Source: Methylibium rhizosphaerae (GTDB lineage: Bacteria > Pseudomonadota > Gammaproteobacteria > Burkholderiales > Burkholderiaceae_C). Taken from it: DNA of 64,000 bases. The translations under genes and the position numbers were made by a program. The stretch spans positions 240,974-304,973 of the forward strand of contig NZ_SWAR01000001.1 in assembly GCF_006386545.1 (NCBI RefSeq). Reading direction: 5' to 3'. Below, piece by piece: positions 50,526-59,355 of this stretch; position 1 is the stretch's first letter; every line of letters starts with the position of its first letter. A model generated the notes under the pieces. That model saw only the letters and a program-made list of their open reading frames with translations. It was not told the DNA's origin and made no database searches.

Positions 50526-51461
50526 TCAGCCGAGCTCTTTGACGAGAGCCGGCACGGCCTCGAACAGGTCAGCCTCGAGGCCGTAGTCGGCCACGCTGAA
50601 GATCGGCGCTTCCGGGTCCTTGTTGATCGCCACGATCACCTTGGAATCCTTCATGCCCGCCAGGTGCTGGATCGCGCCGCTGATGCCGGCGGCGATGTAC
50701 AGCTGCGGCGCGACGATCTTGCCGGTCTGGCCGACCTGCCAGTCGTTGGGCGCGTAGCCTGCGTCCACCGCGGCGCGGCTGGCGCCCAGCGCGGCGCCCA
50801 GCTTGTCGGCCAGCGGCGTGAGCACTTCATTGAACTTCTCGGACGAGCCCATCGCGCGGCCGCCCGAGACGATGATCTTCGCGGCGGTGAGTTCGGGGCG
50901 GTCGCTCTTGGTGACCTCGCGGCCCACGAAGCTGCTCTTGCCGCTGTCGGCCACGGCCGCCAACGATTCGACCGCTGCGCTGCCGCCCTGGGCCGCCGCC
51001 GGGTCGAAGCCGGTGGTGCGCACGGTGATGACCTTCACCTTGTCGGCGCTCTGCACAGTGGCGATCGCGTTGCCGGCATAGATCGGACGCTCGAAGGTGT
51101 CGGCGCTGACCACCTTGGTGATGTCGCTCACCTGGGCCACGTCGAGCTTGGCCGCCACGCGCGGGGCCACGTTCTTGCCGTGGGCGGTGGCGGGAAACAG
51201 GATGTGGCTGTAGTTGCCCGCGATGGCCAGCACCTGGGCGGCCACGTTCTCGGCGAGCTGCTCTTCCAGCTGCGGCGCATCGGCATGCAGCACCTTGGCC
51301 ACGCCGGCGATCTGGGCGGCCTGCCTGGCGGCTTCGCCCGCGTTGGCGCCGGCGATCAGCACATGCACGTCGGCGCCGCACTGGGTGGCAGCGGTGACGG
51401 TGTTCAGGGTCGCGCCCTTGAGCAGCGCGTGTTCGTGTTCAGCGATGACGAGGACGGCCAT
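50526..51461 (-). CDS. etfA: Electron transfer flavoprotein alpha subunit
   Basis: EtfA binds FAD and, with EtfB, carries electrons from acyl-CoA dehydrogenases to the ETF-quinone oxidoreductase. The 311-residue length is right. The N-terminal half is the adenine-nucleotide-like domain ([22 protein letters not shown]), and the C-terminal FAD domain shows [55 protein letters not shown] and [23 protein letters not shown] (given as short key parts). etfB lies two bases upstream; a terminator follows. Confidence 0.97.
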   Translation of the reverse strand: MAVLVIAEHEHALLKGATLNTVTAATQCGADVHVLIAGANAGEAARQAAQIAGVAKVLHADAPQLEEQLAENVAAQVLAIAGNYSHILFPATAHGKNVAPRVAAKLDVAQVSDITKVVSADTFERPIYAGNAIATVQSADKVKVITVRTTGFDPAAAQGGSAAVESLAAVADSGKSSFVGREVTKSDRPELTAAKIIVSGGRAMGSSEKFNEVLTPLADKLGAALGASRAAVDAGYAPNDWQVGQTGKIVAPQLYIAAGISGAIQHLAGMKDSKVIVAINKDPEAPIFSVADYGLEADLFEAVPALVKELG

Positions 51462-51463
51462 GA

Positions 51464-52213
51464 TCAGATCACCTTTGCTTCGTTCTTGAGCTTTGCCACC
51501 AGGGTCGCCACGTCGGGCACCTTCACGCCGGCGCCGCGCTTGGGCGGCTCGGTGACCTTCACGGTCTTGATGCGCGGCGTGACGTCCACGCCCAGGTCGG
51601 CGGGCTTCACCGTCTCGAGCGGCTTCTTCTTGGCCTTCATGATGTTGGGCAGCGTCACGTAGCGCGGCTCGTTCAGGCGCAGGTCGGTGGTGATCACCGC
51701 CGGCAGGCTGAGCTTCACCGTCTCGAGGCCGCCGTCGACTTCACGCGTGACGCTCACCTTGCCGTCGGCCACTTCGACCTTGCTGGCGAAGGTGGCCTGC
51801 GGCAGGTCGGCCAGGGCCGCCAGCATCTGGCCGGTCTGGTTGCAGTCGTCGTCGATGGCCTGCTTGCCCAGGATCACCAGCTGCGGCTGCTCCTTGTCGA
51901 CCAGGGCCTTGAGGATCTTGGCCACGGCCAGCGGCTGCAGCTCTGCGTCGGTCTCGACCAGGATGGCGCGGTCGGCACCGATGGCCATGGCGGTGCGCAG
52001 GGTTTCCTGGCACTGCGCCACGCCGCAGGAAACGGCCACGATCTCGGTGACCACGCCCTTTTCCTTCAAGCGGGTGGCTTCTTCCACCGCGATCTCGTCG
52101 AAGGGGTTCATGCTCATCTTGACGTTGGCGATGTCCACCCCCGAGCCGTCGGACTTCACGCGAACCTTCACGTTGAAATCGACGACGCGCTTCACCGGTA
52201 CCAGTGCCTTCAT
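51464..52213 (-). CDS. etfB: Electron transfer flavoprotein beta subunit
   Basis: EtfB binds AMP and pairs with EtfA. The 249-residue protein has [39 protein letters not shown], the [19 protein letters not shown] nucleotide motif and the [30 protein letters not shown] recognition loop. A GGAGAA site lies before ATG 52213. It is the first gene of etfBA and has a palindromic operator (52244-52259) about 30 bases upstream. Confidence 0.97.
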   Translation of the reverse strand: MKALVPVKRVVDFNVKVRVKSDGSGVDIANVKMSMNPFDEIAVEEATRLKEKGVVTEIVAVSCGVAQCQETLRTAMAIGADRAILVETDAELQPLAVAKILKALVDKEQPQLVILGKQAIDDDCNQTGQMLAALADLPQATFASKVEVADGKVSVTREVDGGLETVKLSLPAVITTDLRLNEPRYVTLPNIMKAKKKPLETVKPADLGVDVTPRIKTVKVTEPPKRGAGVKVPDVATLVAKLKNEAKVI

Positions 52214-52243
52214 GCGACGTTCTCCTGCAGTTTGAAGCTCAAG

Positions 52244-52259
52244 TTGACGTATACGTTAA
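52244..52259. promoter_or_regulatory. Palindromic operator TTGACGT-AT-ACGTTAA upstream of etfBA
   Basis: The 16 bases differ at only two positions from the palindrome upstream of the 3-hydroxyacyl-CoA dehydrogenase gene (14259-14274), and the arms match at six of seven positions. The site is 31 bases upstream of the etfB ATG, close to where the promoter should be. Confidence 0.6.
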
Positions 52260-52463
52260 TCGGGGATTCTAGTAGCCGGTCCTCGGGGCGTCTGTCGCCT
52301 GGCCGACAAAAAAGCACGATCGTTCGATTCTAGACCACAGACCTTCGCAGGCCGCCAGCCTGCGGCCTAGAGAGGCGACTCGATTGGATTTCCTTCGGCA
52401 AGCCGGCCTCCTGTGCTTGAGCCTGCGCTTGATAGACTGCCGCCGCCTTTTTGCCGCCCCGCC

Positions 52464-53300
52464 ATGCCTTCCGAGCCGCCTTCAGAGTCGCCCCCCGCCA
52501 CGCATTGCATCGGCGTGTTCGACTCCGGCGTCGGCGGCCTGTCGGTGCTGCGTGCGCTGCGGCGCGCGCTGCCCTCGGCCCAGCTGCTGTACGTGGCCGA
52601 CTCCGGCTTCGCCCCGTACGGCGAACGCGACGAGGCCTTCGTCGTCGATCGTTCGCGCCGCATCGCCCGCTTCCTGCGGGCGCAGGGCGCGCAGGTGCTG
52701 GTGATCGCCTGCAACACCGCCACGGCGGCCGCGGTGCACCTGCTGCGCGCCGAAGACCCGCAGTGGCCGGTGGTGGGGGTGGAGCCGGGCGTAAAGCCGG
52801 CCGTGGCCGCGAGCCGCAACGGCCGCATCGGCGTGATGGCCACCCGCGGCACGCTGGCGAGCGACAAGTTCCGCCGGCTCATCGAATCGCACGGCATGGG
52901 CGCCACCATCGTGCCGCAGCCTTGCGCGGGCCTGGCGCGCGCCATCGAATCGGGCGACCTCGACGCGCCGCCGCTGCTCGCGCTCATCGACGACTGCTGC
53001 GCGCCGCTGCGCGAGGCGCAGGTCGACACGGTGGTGCTCGGCTGCACCCACTACCCCTTCGCCTCGCATCACATCCAGGCGGCGCTCGGCCCGCAGGTGT
53101 TGCTCATCGACACCGCCGAGGCGGTGGCGCGGCGCACGCAGTCGCTGTGCGAGCAGCTGCCGGCGAGCGGGCCCGCTGCTGCCTCCAACCTGCTGTGGAC
53201 CACCGGCAACGCCGAGGATCTGGCGCGCATCGCGCGCCGCTGGCTGGGCTTCGATTGCGAGGTGCGGCCGCTGGCCGCCGCTTCACTCGGCGACGGCTGA
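52464..53300 (+). CDS. murI: Glutamate racemase
   Basis: MurI makes D-glutamate for peptidoglycan. The 278-residue protein has the acid-base cysteine pair in VLVIACNTATAAA and TVVLGCTHYPF, and IGVFDSGVGGLSVLRALR near residues 12-29. YVADSGFAPYGERD replaces the more usual DSxxxPYG pattern with a conservative change. ATG 52464 is the family-consistent start; an in-frame upstream codon at 52413 is unlikely. The gene ends 18 bases inside the convergent MFS gene. Confidence 0.95.
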   Translation: MPSEPPSESPPATHCIGVFDSGVGGLSVLRALRRALPSAQLLYVADSGFAPYGERDEAFVVDRSRRIARFLRAQGAQVLVIACNTATAAAVHLLRAEDPQWPVVGVEPGVKPAVAASRNGRIGVMATRGTLASDKFRRLIESHGMGATIVPQPCAGLARAIESGDLDAPPLLALIDDCCAPLREAQVDTVVLGCTHYPFASHHIQAALGPQVLLIDTAEAVARRTQSLCEQLPASGPAAASNLLWTTGNAEDLARIARRWLGFDCEVRPLAAASLGDG

Positions 53301-54611
53301 GCCGGCGGCCTGCATGCCGCGCGCCACGTCCACCGGCCGCAGCAGCAGCAGGCCCACCACGAAGAACAACGCGGTCGACAAGATGGCCACCCGGTGGTTG
53401 CCGGCGGTGACCCAGGTGACGAGCCCGTAGGTCACCGGGCCCAGGATGGCCGCCAGCCGCACTGCGAAGGTCCACAGCCCGTAGAACTCGGCCAGCCGCT
53501 GCGGCGGCGCGAACAGCCCCGCGATGGCCCGGCCGGCCGACTGGCTGGAACCCATGCACAGCCCCGCGATCACCGCGGCCACCCAGAACAGCGCCGGCCC
53601 CTGCGCCATGAAGGCCAGCAGCGTCATCACGATCCAGCCGGCCAGCGTGATGCCCAGCGCCCGCTTGTGGCCGATGCGGTCCTGGAAGTAGCCGAAGGCG
53701 AAGGCGCCCACGGCCGACGCGATGTTCACCAGGAACACCAGCAGCATGGTTTCGGTCTGCTTGAAGCCGAGCACCTGCTCGGCATACACCGCCGCCAGCG
53801 CGATCACCACCGCGATGCCGGCCTGGTAGGCGGTGGCGCAGGCCAGCAGCAGCCGGAAGTCCTGGTACAGCTGCGCATGCCGCCATGTGTCGCGCAGGCG
53901 CCGCAGCGACTCGCCCAGCCCGCCGCCGGCCGCCCCTGCCGCCTGCGCCGCCTCGGCCTGCACCTGCGGCTGCGCCCGCTCGCGCAGCAGCGCAAAGGTC
54001 GCCAGTGACGCGACGCCGTACACGCCCGCGGTGATGAGCATGGTGACCGGCACGAACTGCGTGGCCGGCAGGCCCCTGGACTGGGCCCACAGCACATAGC
54101 CCAGGCTCAGGCCGAGCGACAACATGCCGCCGAAGTAGCCGAAGCTCCAGCCCCAGCCCGACACGCGCCCCATCGCCTCGCGCCGCGCCAGCTCGGGCAG
54201 GAAGGCCGCGGTGAGCGACTCGCCGTACGAATAGAAGACGTTGGACAGCACGATCGCCGCCACCGCCCAGGCCACGTCGCCCTCGCCGGCCCAGGCCAGC
54301 GCCAGGGTCGCCAGCACGCAGGCCGCGGTGGTCCAGGCGAGCAGCCGCTTCTTGGCGGCGCGCAGGTCGGCATAGGCGCCCAGCGCCGGCATGCTCAGCA
54401 TGACGATCACGCTCGACAGCCCCAGGGCCGCCGTCCAGGCCAGCGTGGCCCAGCTCGCGTTGCCCGCGACCACGCCGACGAAGTAGGCGTTGAACACCGC
54501 GGTGAGCACCACCGTCGTGTAGCCGGAGTTGGCGAAGTCGTACATCGCCCAGCCGAACACTTCGCGCTTGCGCACGCCCTCGTTGAGCGCTTCCTGAGAG
54601 AACCAGCCCAC
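53283..54611 (-). CDS. MFS transporter, UMF1 (Atg22-like) family
   Basis: This 442-residue integral membrane protein has about twelve helices. The start FGWAMYDFANSGYTTVVLTAVFNAYFVG and the block SYGESLTAAFLPELARREAMGRVSGWGWSFGYFGGM are typical of the UMF1/Atg22 family of putative amino-acid or drug exporters; the substrate is unknown. The likely start is GTG 54611, preceded by GGAGG; the frame is open further upstream but runs into the tRNA gene on the other strand. The stop lies inside the end of murI. Confidence 0.85.
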   Translation of the reverse strand: MGWFSQEALNEGVRKREVFGWAMYDFANSGYTTVVLTAVFNAYFVGVVAGNASWATLAWTAALGLSSVIVMLSMPALGAYADLRAAKKRLLAWTTAACVLATLALAWAGEGDVAWAVAAIVLSNVFYSYGESLTAAFLPELARREAMGRVSGWGWSFGYFGGMLSLGLSLGYVLWAQSRGLPATQFVPVTMLITAGVYGVASLATFALLRERAQPQVQAEAAQAAGAAGGGLGESLRRLRDTWRHAQLYQDFRLLLACATAYQAGIAVVIALAAVYAEQVLGFKQTETMLLVFLVNIASAVGAFAFGYFQDRIGHKRALGITLAGWIVMTLLAFMAQGPALFWVAAVIAGLCMGSSQSAGRAIAGLFAPPQRLAEFYGLWTFAVRLAAILGPVTYGLVTWVTAGNHRVAILSTALFFVVGLLLLRPVDVARGMQAAGSAVAE

Positions 54612-54694
54612 ACACCCTCCGCCTCTGTTGCTGCCGCGAGCTTCGCCGGGCGCCGGGATCATGCCAGAGCGATCGCTATGATCGGCACCCCACA

Positions 54695-54786
54695 GCACGG
54701 ATGGCGGAATAGGTAGACGCAGCGGGCTTAAAACCCGCCGCCACCCGGAAGGGGGCGTACGGGTTCGATTCCCGTTCCGTGCACCA
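54695..54786 (+). tRNA. tRNA-Leu (anticodon TAA)
   Basis: The acceptor stem GCACGGA (54695-54701) pairs with TCCGTGC (54776-54782), then discriminator A and an encoded CCA end. The anticodon stem GCGGG/CCCGC encloses the loop CTTAAAA with anticodon TAA at 54729-54731. A long variable arm (CCACCCGG region) and a GGTTCGATTCC T-loop complete a class II leucine tRNA. Confidence 0.97.
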
Positions 54787-55226
54787 CGCGCCCCCACGGC
54801 TGCCGCAATTTCTCCTGTACGGTGTTGCCGGCTGCCAAGGCGTCGTCACACGACGACGCAACTTCGCCCGCTCCGCCCGGCAAACCTGCGACGCAGTGCC
54901 CTGCGCGTGGGGCTGTGCGGGGTAACCCTGTACCAGCGCTGAACATCGCCGCTACGCCATGGCACACGACGTGCCACGCACTCGCGAACACCCGAGGTTG
55001 TTTGCGCCTTTGCATCGGGTGGAACCTGCGCCGGCGCTGTCGAGCCGGGGTGCAGCGCTGTTGCGGCTCGGGGTTTACCTGGGGCTTTCGCGAGCCTTCG
55101 CCGCATCGGCATGCCTCTTGCAAATTCAGCGTTGCAGGCACGGCGATACAAGCGTCGCAATGCCTGTCACCGGTGTGCCTTTTGCTCTTGTCATGTTCAC
55201 CAGAACCTTTCGAAAGGAGATACGCA
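54787..55226 (+). other. 440-base region between tRNA-Leu and pqqA
   Basis: No convincing gene lies here, although the frame of pqqA is open from about 54822. A perfect inverted repeat GCGTCGTC-ACAC-GACGACGC (54840-54859) follows the tRNA but has no T run. A sigma-54-like element is at 55108-55121, and an imperfect hairpin with CAGGCA/TGCCTG arms lies at about 55134-55168. The region should contain the pqq promoter. Confidence 0.5.
55108..55121 (+). promoter_or_regulatory. Sigma-54-like promoter element upstream of pqqA (tentative)
   Basis: GGCATGCCTCTTGC has the invariant GG and GC dinucleotides 10 bases apart and TTGCA at the -12 side, matching TGGCAC-N5-TTGCA except at the first T and the C. 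Transcription would start near 55133, about 95 bases before pqqA. Confidence 0.35.
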
Positions 55227-55301
55227 ATGGCATGGACCAAACCGCAATACCAGGATCTGCGCTTCGGCTTCGAGATCACGATGTACATCTCGACCCGCTG
55301 A
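55227..55301 (+). CDS. pqqA: PQQ precursor peptide PqqA
   Basis: This 24-residue peptide is the ribosomal precursor from which pyrroloquinoline quinone is made. It reads MAWTKPQYQDLRFGFEITMY and four more residues. The glutamate E16 and tyrosine Y20 that PqqE links together are at the expected positions with the required three-residue spacing. A strong AAAGGAGA site precedes ATG 55227. pqqB follows after 122 bases that contain a long hairpin. Confidence 0.97.
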   Translation: MAWTKPQYQDLRFGFEITMYISTR

Positions 55302-55319
55302 CATCTTCCTGATGCGTTG

Positions 55320-55360
55320 CCCTGCGGCGCCGCCGTCTCGCGACGGCGGCGTGCGCAGGG
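55320..55360 (+). promoter_or_regulatory. Stable hairpin between pqqA and pqqB
   Basis: An inner perfect 10-bp stem (55328-55337 with 55342-55351, loop TCGC) is extended by an outer 7-bp stem (55320-55326 with 55354-55360). There is no T run after it, so it may protect or process the pqqA message rather than terminate it. Confidence 0.8.
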
Positions 55361-55423
55361 AGCGCGACCCACGCCCCGCGTGCATCCGCCGCGCAAGCAA
55401 GCAAACCGTCTCCCCTGAATCGA

Positions 55424-56347
55424 ATGAAGATCCTCGTGCTCGGGTCGGGAGCCGGCGGCGGCTACCCGCAATGGAACTGCAACTGCGCCATGTGCTCCGG
55501 CGTTCGCAGCGGCCGCCTGCATGCACGGGCGCGCACCCAGAGCTCGATCGCGGTGTCGCAGGACGGCGAGCACTGGGTGCTGTTCAATGCCTCGCCCGAC
55601 ATCGGCCACCAGCTGCGCAGCAGCCCGACCCTGCACCCGCGCCGCGCCCCGCGCGACACGCCCATCAAGGCAGTGGTGCTGATGGACGCGCAGATCGACC
55701 ACGTCACCGGACTCCTGAGCCTGCGCGAAGGCCCGCCGATCGAGCTGTACTGCACGCCCGCGGTCTTCGAGGAGCTCACCACCGGGCTGCCGCTGCTGCC
55801 GGTGCTGCAGCACTACTGCGGCGTGCACTGGCACCTGCTGCCGGTGGCCGGCGAACGCGCCTCGGCCGAGTTCCGCATCGACGCCCTGCCCGGCCTGTCG
55901 CTGCATGCGCTGGCCATTGCCGGCAAGGCACCGCCCTACTCGCCCCACCGCAATGACCCGCAGGCGGGCGACAACATCGCCCTGCTGATCGAAGAGCGCG
56001 CCACCGGCCGCTGCGCGTTCTACGCACCCGGGCTCGCCGGCGTCGGCGACGCCGAACGCAGCTGGATGCAGCGGGCCGACTGCGTGCTGGTGGACGGCAC
56101 CTTCTGGACCGACGACGAAATGATCGAGCACGGCCTGGGCCGCCACACGGCCGCCGACATGGGCCACCTGCCGCAGTCGGGCGAGGGCGGCATGATCGCG
56201 GCGCTCGACGGCCTGCCCGCGCGCCGCAAGCTGCTCATCCACATCAACAACAGCAACCCCATCCTCGACGACCACGGCGAGCAGCGCGCGATGCTGCAGC
56301 GCCACGGCATCGAGGTGGCCCACGACGGCATGGAGATCGAGCTATGA
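55424..56347 (+). CDS. pqqB: PQQ biosynthesis protein PqqB
   Basis: PqqB is a metallo-beta-lactamase-fold protein of the PQQ pathway, considered the oxygenase that hydroxylates the tyrosine part of the precursor. The 307-residue protein has [60 protein letters not shown] and [10 protein letters not shown], which are characteristic. Its cysteines near the start form the family zinc site. The stop overlaps pqqC by four bases (ATGA). Confidence 0.97.
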   Translation: MKILVLGSGAGGGYPQWNCNCAMCSGVRSGRLHARARTQSSIAVSQDGEHWVLFNASPDIGHQLRSSPTLHPRRAPRDTPIKAVVLMDAQIDHVTGLLSLREGPPIELYCTPAVFEELTTGLPLLPVLQHYCGVHWHLLPVAGERASAEFRIDALPGLSLHALAIAGKAPPYSPHRNDPQAGDNIALLIEERATGRCAFYAPGLAGVGDAERSWMQRADCVLVDGTFWTDDEMIEHGLGRHTAADMGHLPQSGEGGMIAALDGLPARRKLLIHINNSNPILDDHGEQRAMLQRHGIEVAHDGMEIEL

Positions 56348-57090
56348 GCGTTGCACTGCCGGCCGGCGTATTGCCGTGGACGCCCGATGAATTCGAGGCG
56401 CAGCTCAGGTCCAGGGAAGCGGGCTATCACATCCATCACCCGTTCAACCGCCGCCTCAACCGCGGCGAGCTCGCGCCCTTCCAGGTGCGCGGCTGGGTGG
56501 CCAACCGCTTCTACTACCAGCTGGCCATCCCGATGAAGGACGCAGCCATCCTGTCGAACTGCCCCGACCGCGAGGTGCGCCGCCACTGGATCGAGCGCCT
56601 GCTCGACCACGACGGCCGCGGCGACCACGAAGGCGCCAATGCCGGCGGCATCGAGGCGTGGACGCGGCTGGGCATCGCAGTGGGCCTGTCGCGCGAAGAC
56701 CTGTGGTCTTGCCGGCATGTGCTGCCCGGCGTGCGCTTCGCGGTCGATGCCTACGTCAACTTCGCGCGCCACGCGCCTTGGCAGGAAGCCGCCATCTCGT
56801 CGCTCACTGAGCTGTTCGCGCCGAAGATCCATGCCGACCGCCTGGCCGGCTGGCCGAGCCTGTACCCGTGGATCGAAGCCGAGGGCCTGGGCTACTTCAG
56901 GAGCCGCATCCCGCTCGCCTCGCGCGACGTGGAACACGGCCTCTTGATCGCGAAGCTGTGGTGCGACACGCGCGCCCGCCAGGAGCGCGCGCTGGAGATC
57001 CTGCAGTTCAAGCTCGACATCCTGTGGTCGATGCTCGACGCGATCGAGCGGGCCTACCCGGACGACCTGGCCGAGGAGAAGCGGCCATGA
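56344..57090 (+). CDS. pqqC: Pyrroloquinoline-quinone synthase PqqC
   Basis: PqqC performs the final cofactorless ring closure and eight-electron oxidation to PQQ. The 248-residue length and sequence fit: [51 protein letters not shown], and [36 protein letters not shown] (shortened here to [16 protein letters not shown]). Both ends overlap the neighbouring pqq genes by four bases. Confidence 0.98.
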   Translation: MSVALPAGVLPWTPDEFEAQLRSREAGYHIHHPFNRRLNRGELAPFQVRGWVANRFYYQLAIPMKDAAILSNCPDREVRRHWIERLLDHDGRGDHEGANAGGIEAWTRLGIAVGLSREDLWSCRHVLPGVRFAVDAYVNFARHAPWQEAAISSLTELFAPKIHADRLAGWPSLYPWIEAEGLGYFRSRIPLASRDVEHGLLIAKLWCDTRARQERALEILQFKLDILWSMLDAIERAYPDDLAEEKRP

Positions 57091-57353
57091 CCTTGAACGA
57101 CGCCTCGCGCCCCAGCATCTCGTCCATGTACCGCCTGCAGTTCGAGCCGGCGCAGCAGGGCTGGGTGCTTCTCTACCCCGAAGGCATGGTCAAGCTCAAC
57201 GGGCCGGCCGGCGAGATCCTGAAACGCTGCGACGGCCAGCGCAGCCTGCAGGAGCTGATCGCCGACCTCGAGGCCACCTACGGCCAGACCGGCCTGCGCA
57301 ACGACGTCTGCGAGTTCCTGCGCGACGCCCAATCGCGCGGCTGGGTCAGCTGA
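57087..57353 (+). CDS. pqqD: PQQ biosynthesis chaperone PqqD
   Basis: PqqD is the peptide chaperone that presents PqqA to the radical SAM enzyme PqqE. The 88-residue protein has the RRE fold: [48 protein letters not shown] in the centre (key parts [15 protein letters not shown] and GEILKRCDG). ATG 57087 overlaps the pqqC stop; pqqE starts 13 bases after its own stop. Confidence 0.96.
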   Translation: MTLNDASRPSISSMYRLQFEPAQQGWVLLYPEGMVKLNGPAGEILKRCDGQRSLQELIADLEATYGQTGLRNDVCEFLRDAQSRGWVS

Positions 57354-57366
57354 GGCACGACCCGCC

Positions 57367-58572
57367 ATGAACGCGCCAGCACGCCCCAGCCACGTGGCAC
57401 CCCAGGTCGGCCCGCCCTTGTGGCTGCTGGCCGAGCTCACCTACCGCTGCCCGCTGCACTGCGTGTTCTGCTCCAACCCGCTCGACTATGCGCAGCACGC
57501 CAGGGAGCTCGACACCGCCGCCTGGTGCCGGGTGCTCGACGAAGCGCGCGCCATGGGCTCGGTGCAGCTCGGCCTGTCGGGCGGCGAGCCGCTGATGCGC
57601 GACGACCTCGAGGAGATCGTGGCCCATGCCCACCAGCTCGGCTTCTACGTGAACCTCATCACCTCGGGCGTCGGGCTCACCGAGCAGCGCGCCCGCGCGC
57701 TCAAGGAAGCGGGGCTCGACCACATCCAGCTGTCGTTCCAGGACTCGACCCGCGAGCTCAACGACTTTCTTTCGTCGACCCGCACCTTCGAGCTCAAGTC
57801 GCGGGTGGCCGGCATCATCAAGGGCCTGGGCTACCCGATGGTGCTCAACTGCGTGATGCACCGCTACAACCTGCCGCACGTGGGCCGCATCATCGGCATG
57901 GCCGAGGCCATGGGCGCTGAATTCCTGGAGCTGGCCAACACCCAGTACTACGGCTGGGCCTGGCTCAACCGCGAGGCCCTGCTGCCCACCCGCGACGAAC
58001 TCGCCGATGCAGAAGCCGTCGTCGATCACCACCGCGCGCGGCTGGCCGGCCGCATGAAGATCTTCTGGGTCACGCCCGACTACCACGAGGCCAAGCCCAA
58101 GGCCTGCATGAACGGCTGGGGCTCGGTGTTCCTGCTGGTGGCCCCCGACGGCGCGGCCCTGCCCTGCCACAGCGCGCGCATGCTGCCGGGGCTGGTGGCG
58201 CCCGACGTGTCGCGCGAGCCGCTGCGGGACATCTGGTACGACAGCCCCGCCTTCAACCGCTACCGCGGCAGCCACTGGATGAGCGACACCTGCCGCAGCT
58301 GCGACGAGCACGAGAAGGACTTCGGCGGCTGCCGCTGCCAGGCCTACCTGCTCACCGGCTCGGCCGAGGCCACCGACCCGGTGTGCGGCAAGAGCCCGGA
58401 CCATGCCCTGGTCGAAGACATCGTGTCGCGCGCGCGGCCGGCGCTCGCGGCTGCGCAGCCGCTGCGCTTCGTGCCGAATGCGGCACGCAACGGCGCGCTG
58501 GTCTACCGCACCGACGACAACTCGCGCCTGCATTGCGAAGCCGCGCCGGCGCCGCGCGCCGCCAACGGGTGA
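57367..58572 (+). CDS. pqqE: PqqA peptide cyclase PqqE (radical SAM)
   Basis: PqqE forms the carbon-carbon bond between E16 and Y20 of PqqA. The 401-residue protein has the radical SAM motif CPLHCVFC at about 29-36 (TYRCPLHCVFCSNP), GLSGGEPLMRDDLEEI, and a C-terminal SPASM region with CMNGWGS, CHSARMLPGL, CRSCDEHEKDFGGCRCQAY and CGKSPDH for two auxiliary clusters. It ends the biosynthetic block; an ABC ATPase gene follows after 13 bases in the same direction. Confidence 0.97.
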   Translation: MNAPARPSHVAPQVGPPLWLLAELTYRCPLHCVFCSNPLDYAQHARELDTAAWCRVLDEARAMGSVQLGLSGGEPLMRDDLEEIVAHAHQLGFYVNLITSGVGLTEQRARALKEAGLDHIQLSFQDSTRELNDFLSSTRTFELKSRVAGIIKGLGYPMVLNCVMHRYNLPHVGRIIGMAEAMGAEFLELANTQYYGWAWLNREALLPTRDELADAEAVVDHHRARLAGRMKIFWVTPDYHEAKPKACMNGWGSVFLLVAPDGAALPCHSARMLPGLVAPDVSREPLRDIWYDSPAFNRYRGSHWMSDTCRSCDEHEKDFGGCRCQAYLLTGSAEATDPVCGKSPDHALVEDIVSRARPALAAAQPLRFVPNAARNGALVYRTDDNSRLHCEAAPAPRAANG

Positions 58573-58585
58573 AGCGAGGCCGTCG

Positions 58586-59299
58586 ATGCTGCAGGTGGCC
58601 GGCCTCACCAAACGCTACGGCGAACGCACCGCGCTCGACGCGCTGACGCTCGCGCTGCCGCCCGGGCAGTTCGTTGCGCTGCTTGGGCCCAACGGCGCCG
58701 GCAAGTCCACGCTGTTCCAGCTGCTCACCGGACTGTTCGCGCCCACCGCCGGCGACATCCGCGTGGCCGGCTTCGACCTGCGCAGCCGCGCCTGCGCGGC
58801 GCTCGCGCAGATCGGCGTGGTGTTCCAGCAGATGTCGCTCGACCTCGACCTGTCGGTGCGCCGCAACCTCACGCTGCAGGCCGACCTGCACGGGCTGCCC
58901 CGGGCGCTGGCGCGCGAGCGCATCGCGCAGGGCTGCGGCCGCATGGGCCTGTCGAACGACCTCGACCGCACCGTGCGCGAGCTCTCCGGCGGCAACCGCC
59001 GCAAGGTGGAGCTGGTGCGCGCCGGCCTGCACCGCCCGGCCCTGCTGCTCATGGACGAAGCGACCGTGGGCCTCGACCCGAAGTCGCGCCGCGAGCTGCT
59101 GGGCGCCTTGCATGCCGACGTGTCGGAGCGGCACTGCACGGTGCTGTGGGCCACCCACTGGGTCGAGGAGGCGCAGGCCGCCGACCGCGTGGTGGTGCTG
59201 CACAAGGGCCGCCTGCTGGCCGACGGCACCCCGGCCGAGGTGACCGCCCGGCTGGGCGGCGACACGCTCGAAGATGCCTTCGTGCGCGCCACCGGCTGA
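58586..59299 (+). CDS. ABC transporter ATP-binding protein, PQQ-dependent alcohol oxidation type
   Basis: This 237-residue ATPase has Walker A GPNGAGKST, Q-loop VFQQ, signature LSGGNRRKVELVRAG and Walker B LLLMDEATVGLD. Its closest relatives are the ATPases next to PQQ-dependent alcohol dehydrogenases (the TIGR03864-type PQQ_ABC_ATP group). It should power the permease at 61539-62399; the transported compound is not established. ATG 58586 is chosen as the start of MLQVAGLTKRYG, after a GCGAGG site. Confidence 0.92.
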   Translation: MLQVAGLTKRYGERTALDALTLALPPGQFVALLGPNGAGKSTLFQLLTGLFAPTAGDIRVAGFDLRSRACAALAQIGVVFQQMSLDLDLSVRRNLTLQADLHGLPRALARERIAQGCGRMGLSNDLDRTVRELSGGNRRKVELVRAGLHRPALLLMDEATVGLDPKSRRELLGALHADVSERHCTVLWATHWVEEAQAADRVVVLHKGRLLADGTPAEVTARLGGDTLEDAFVRATG

Positions 59300-59355
59300 G
59301 CCCGCGGGCCATCCGCAGGCCGATCGCAGAACAAGCAAGGACATAGGAGACGCTC

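Noticed and set aside
54840..54859. Perfect 8-bp inverted repeat after tRNA-Leu
   Set aside because: Lies 54 bases past the tRNA without a T run; it could be a terminator-like or operator structure, but nothing supports a specific call.
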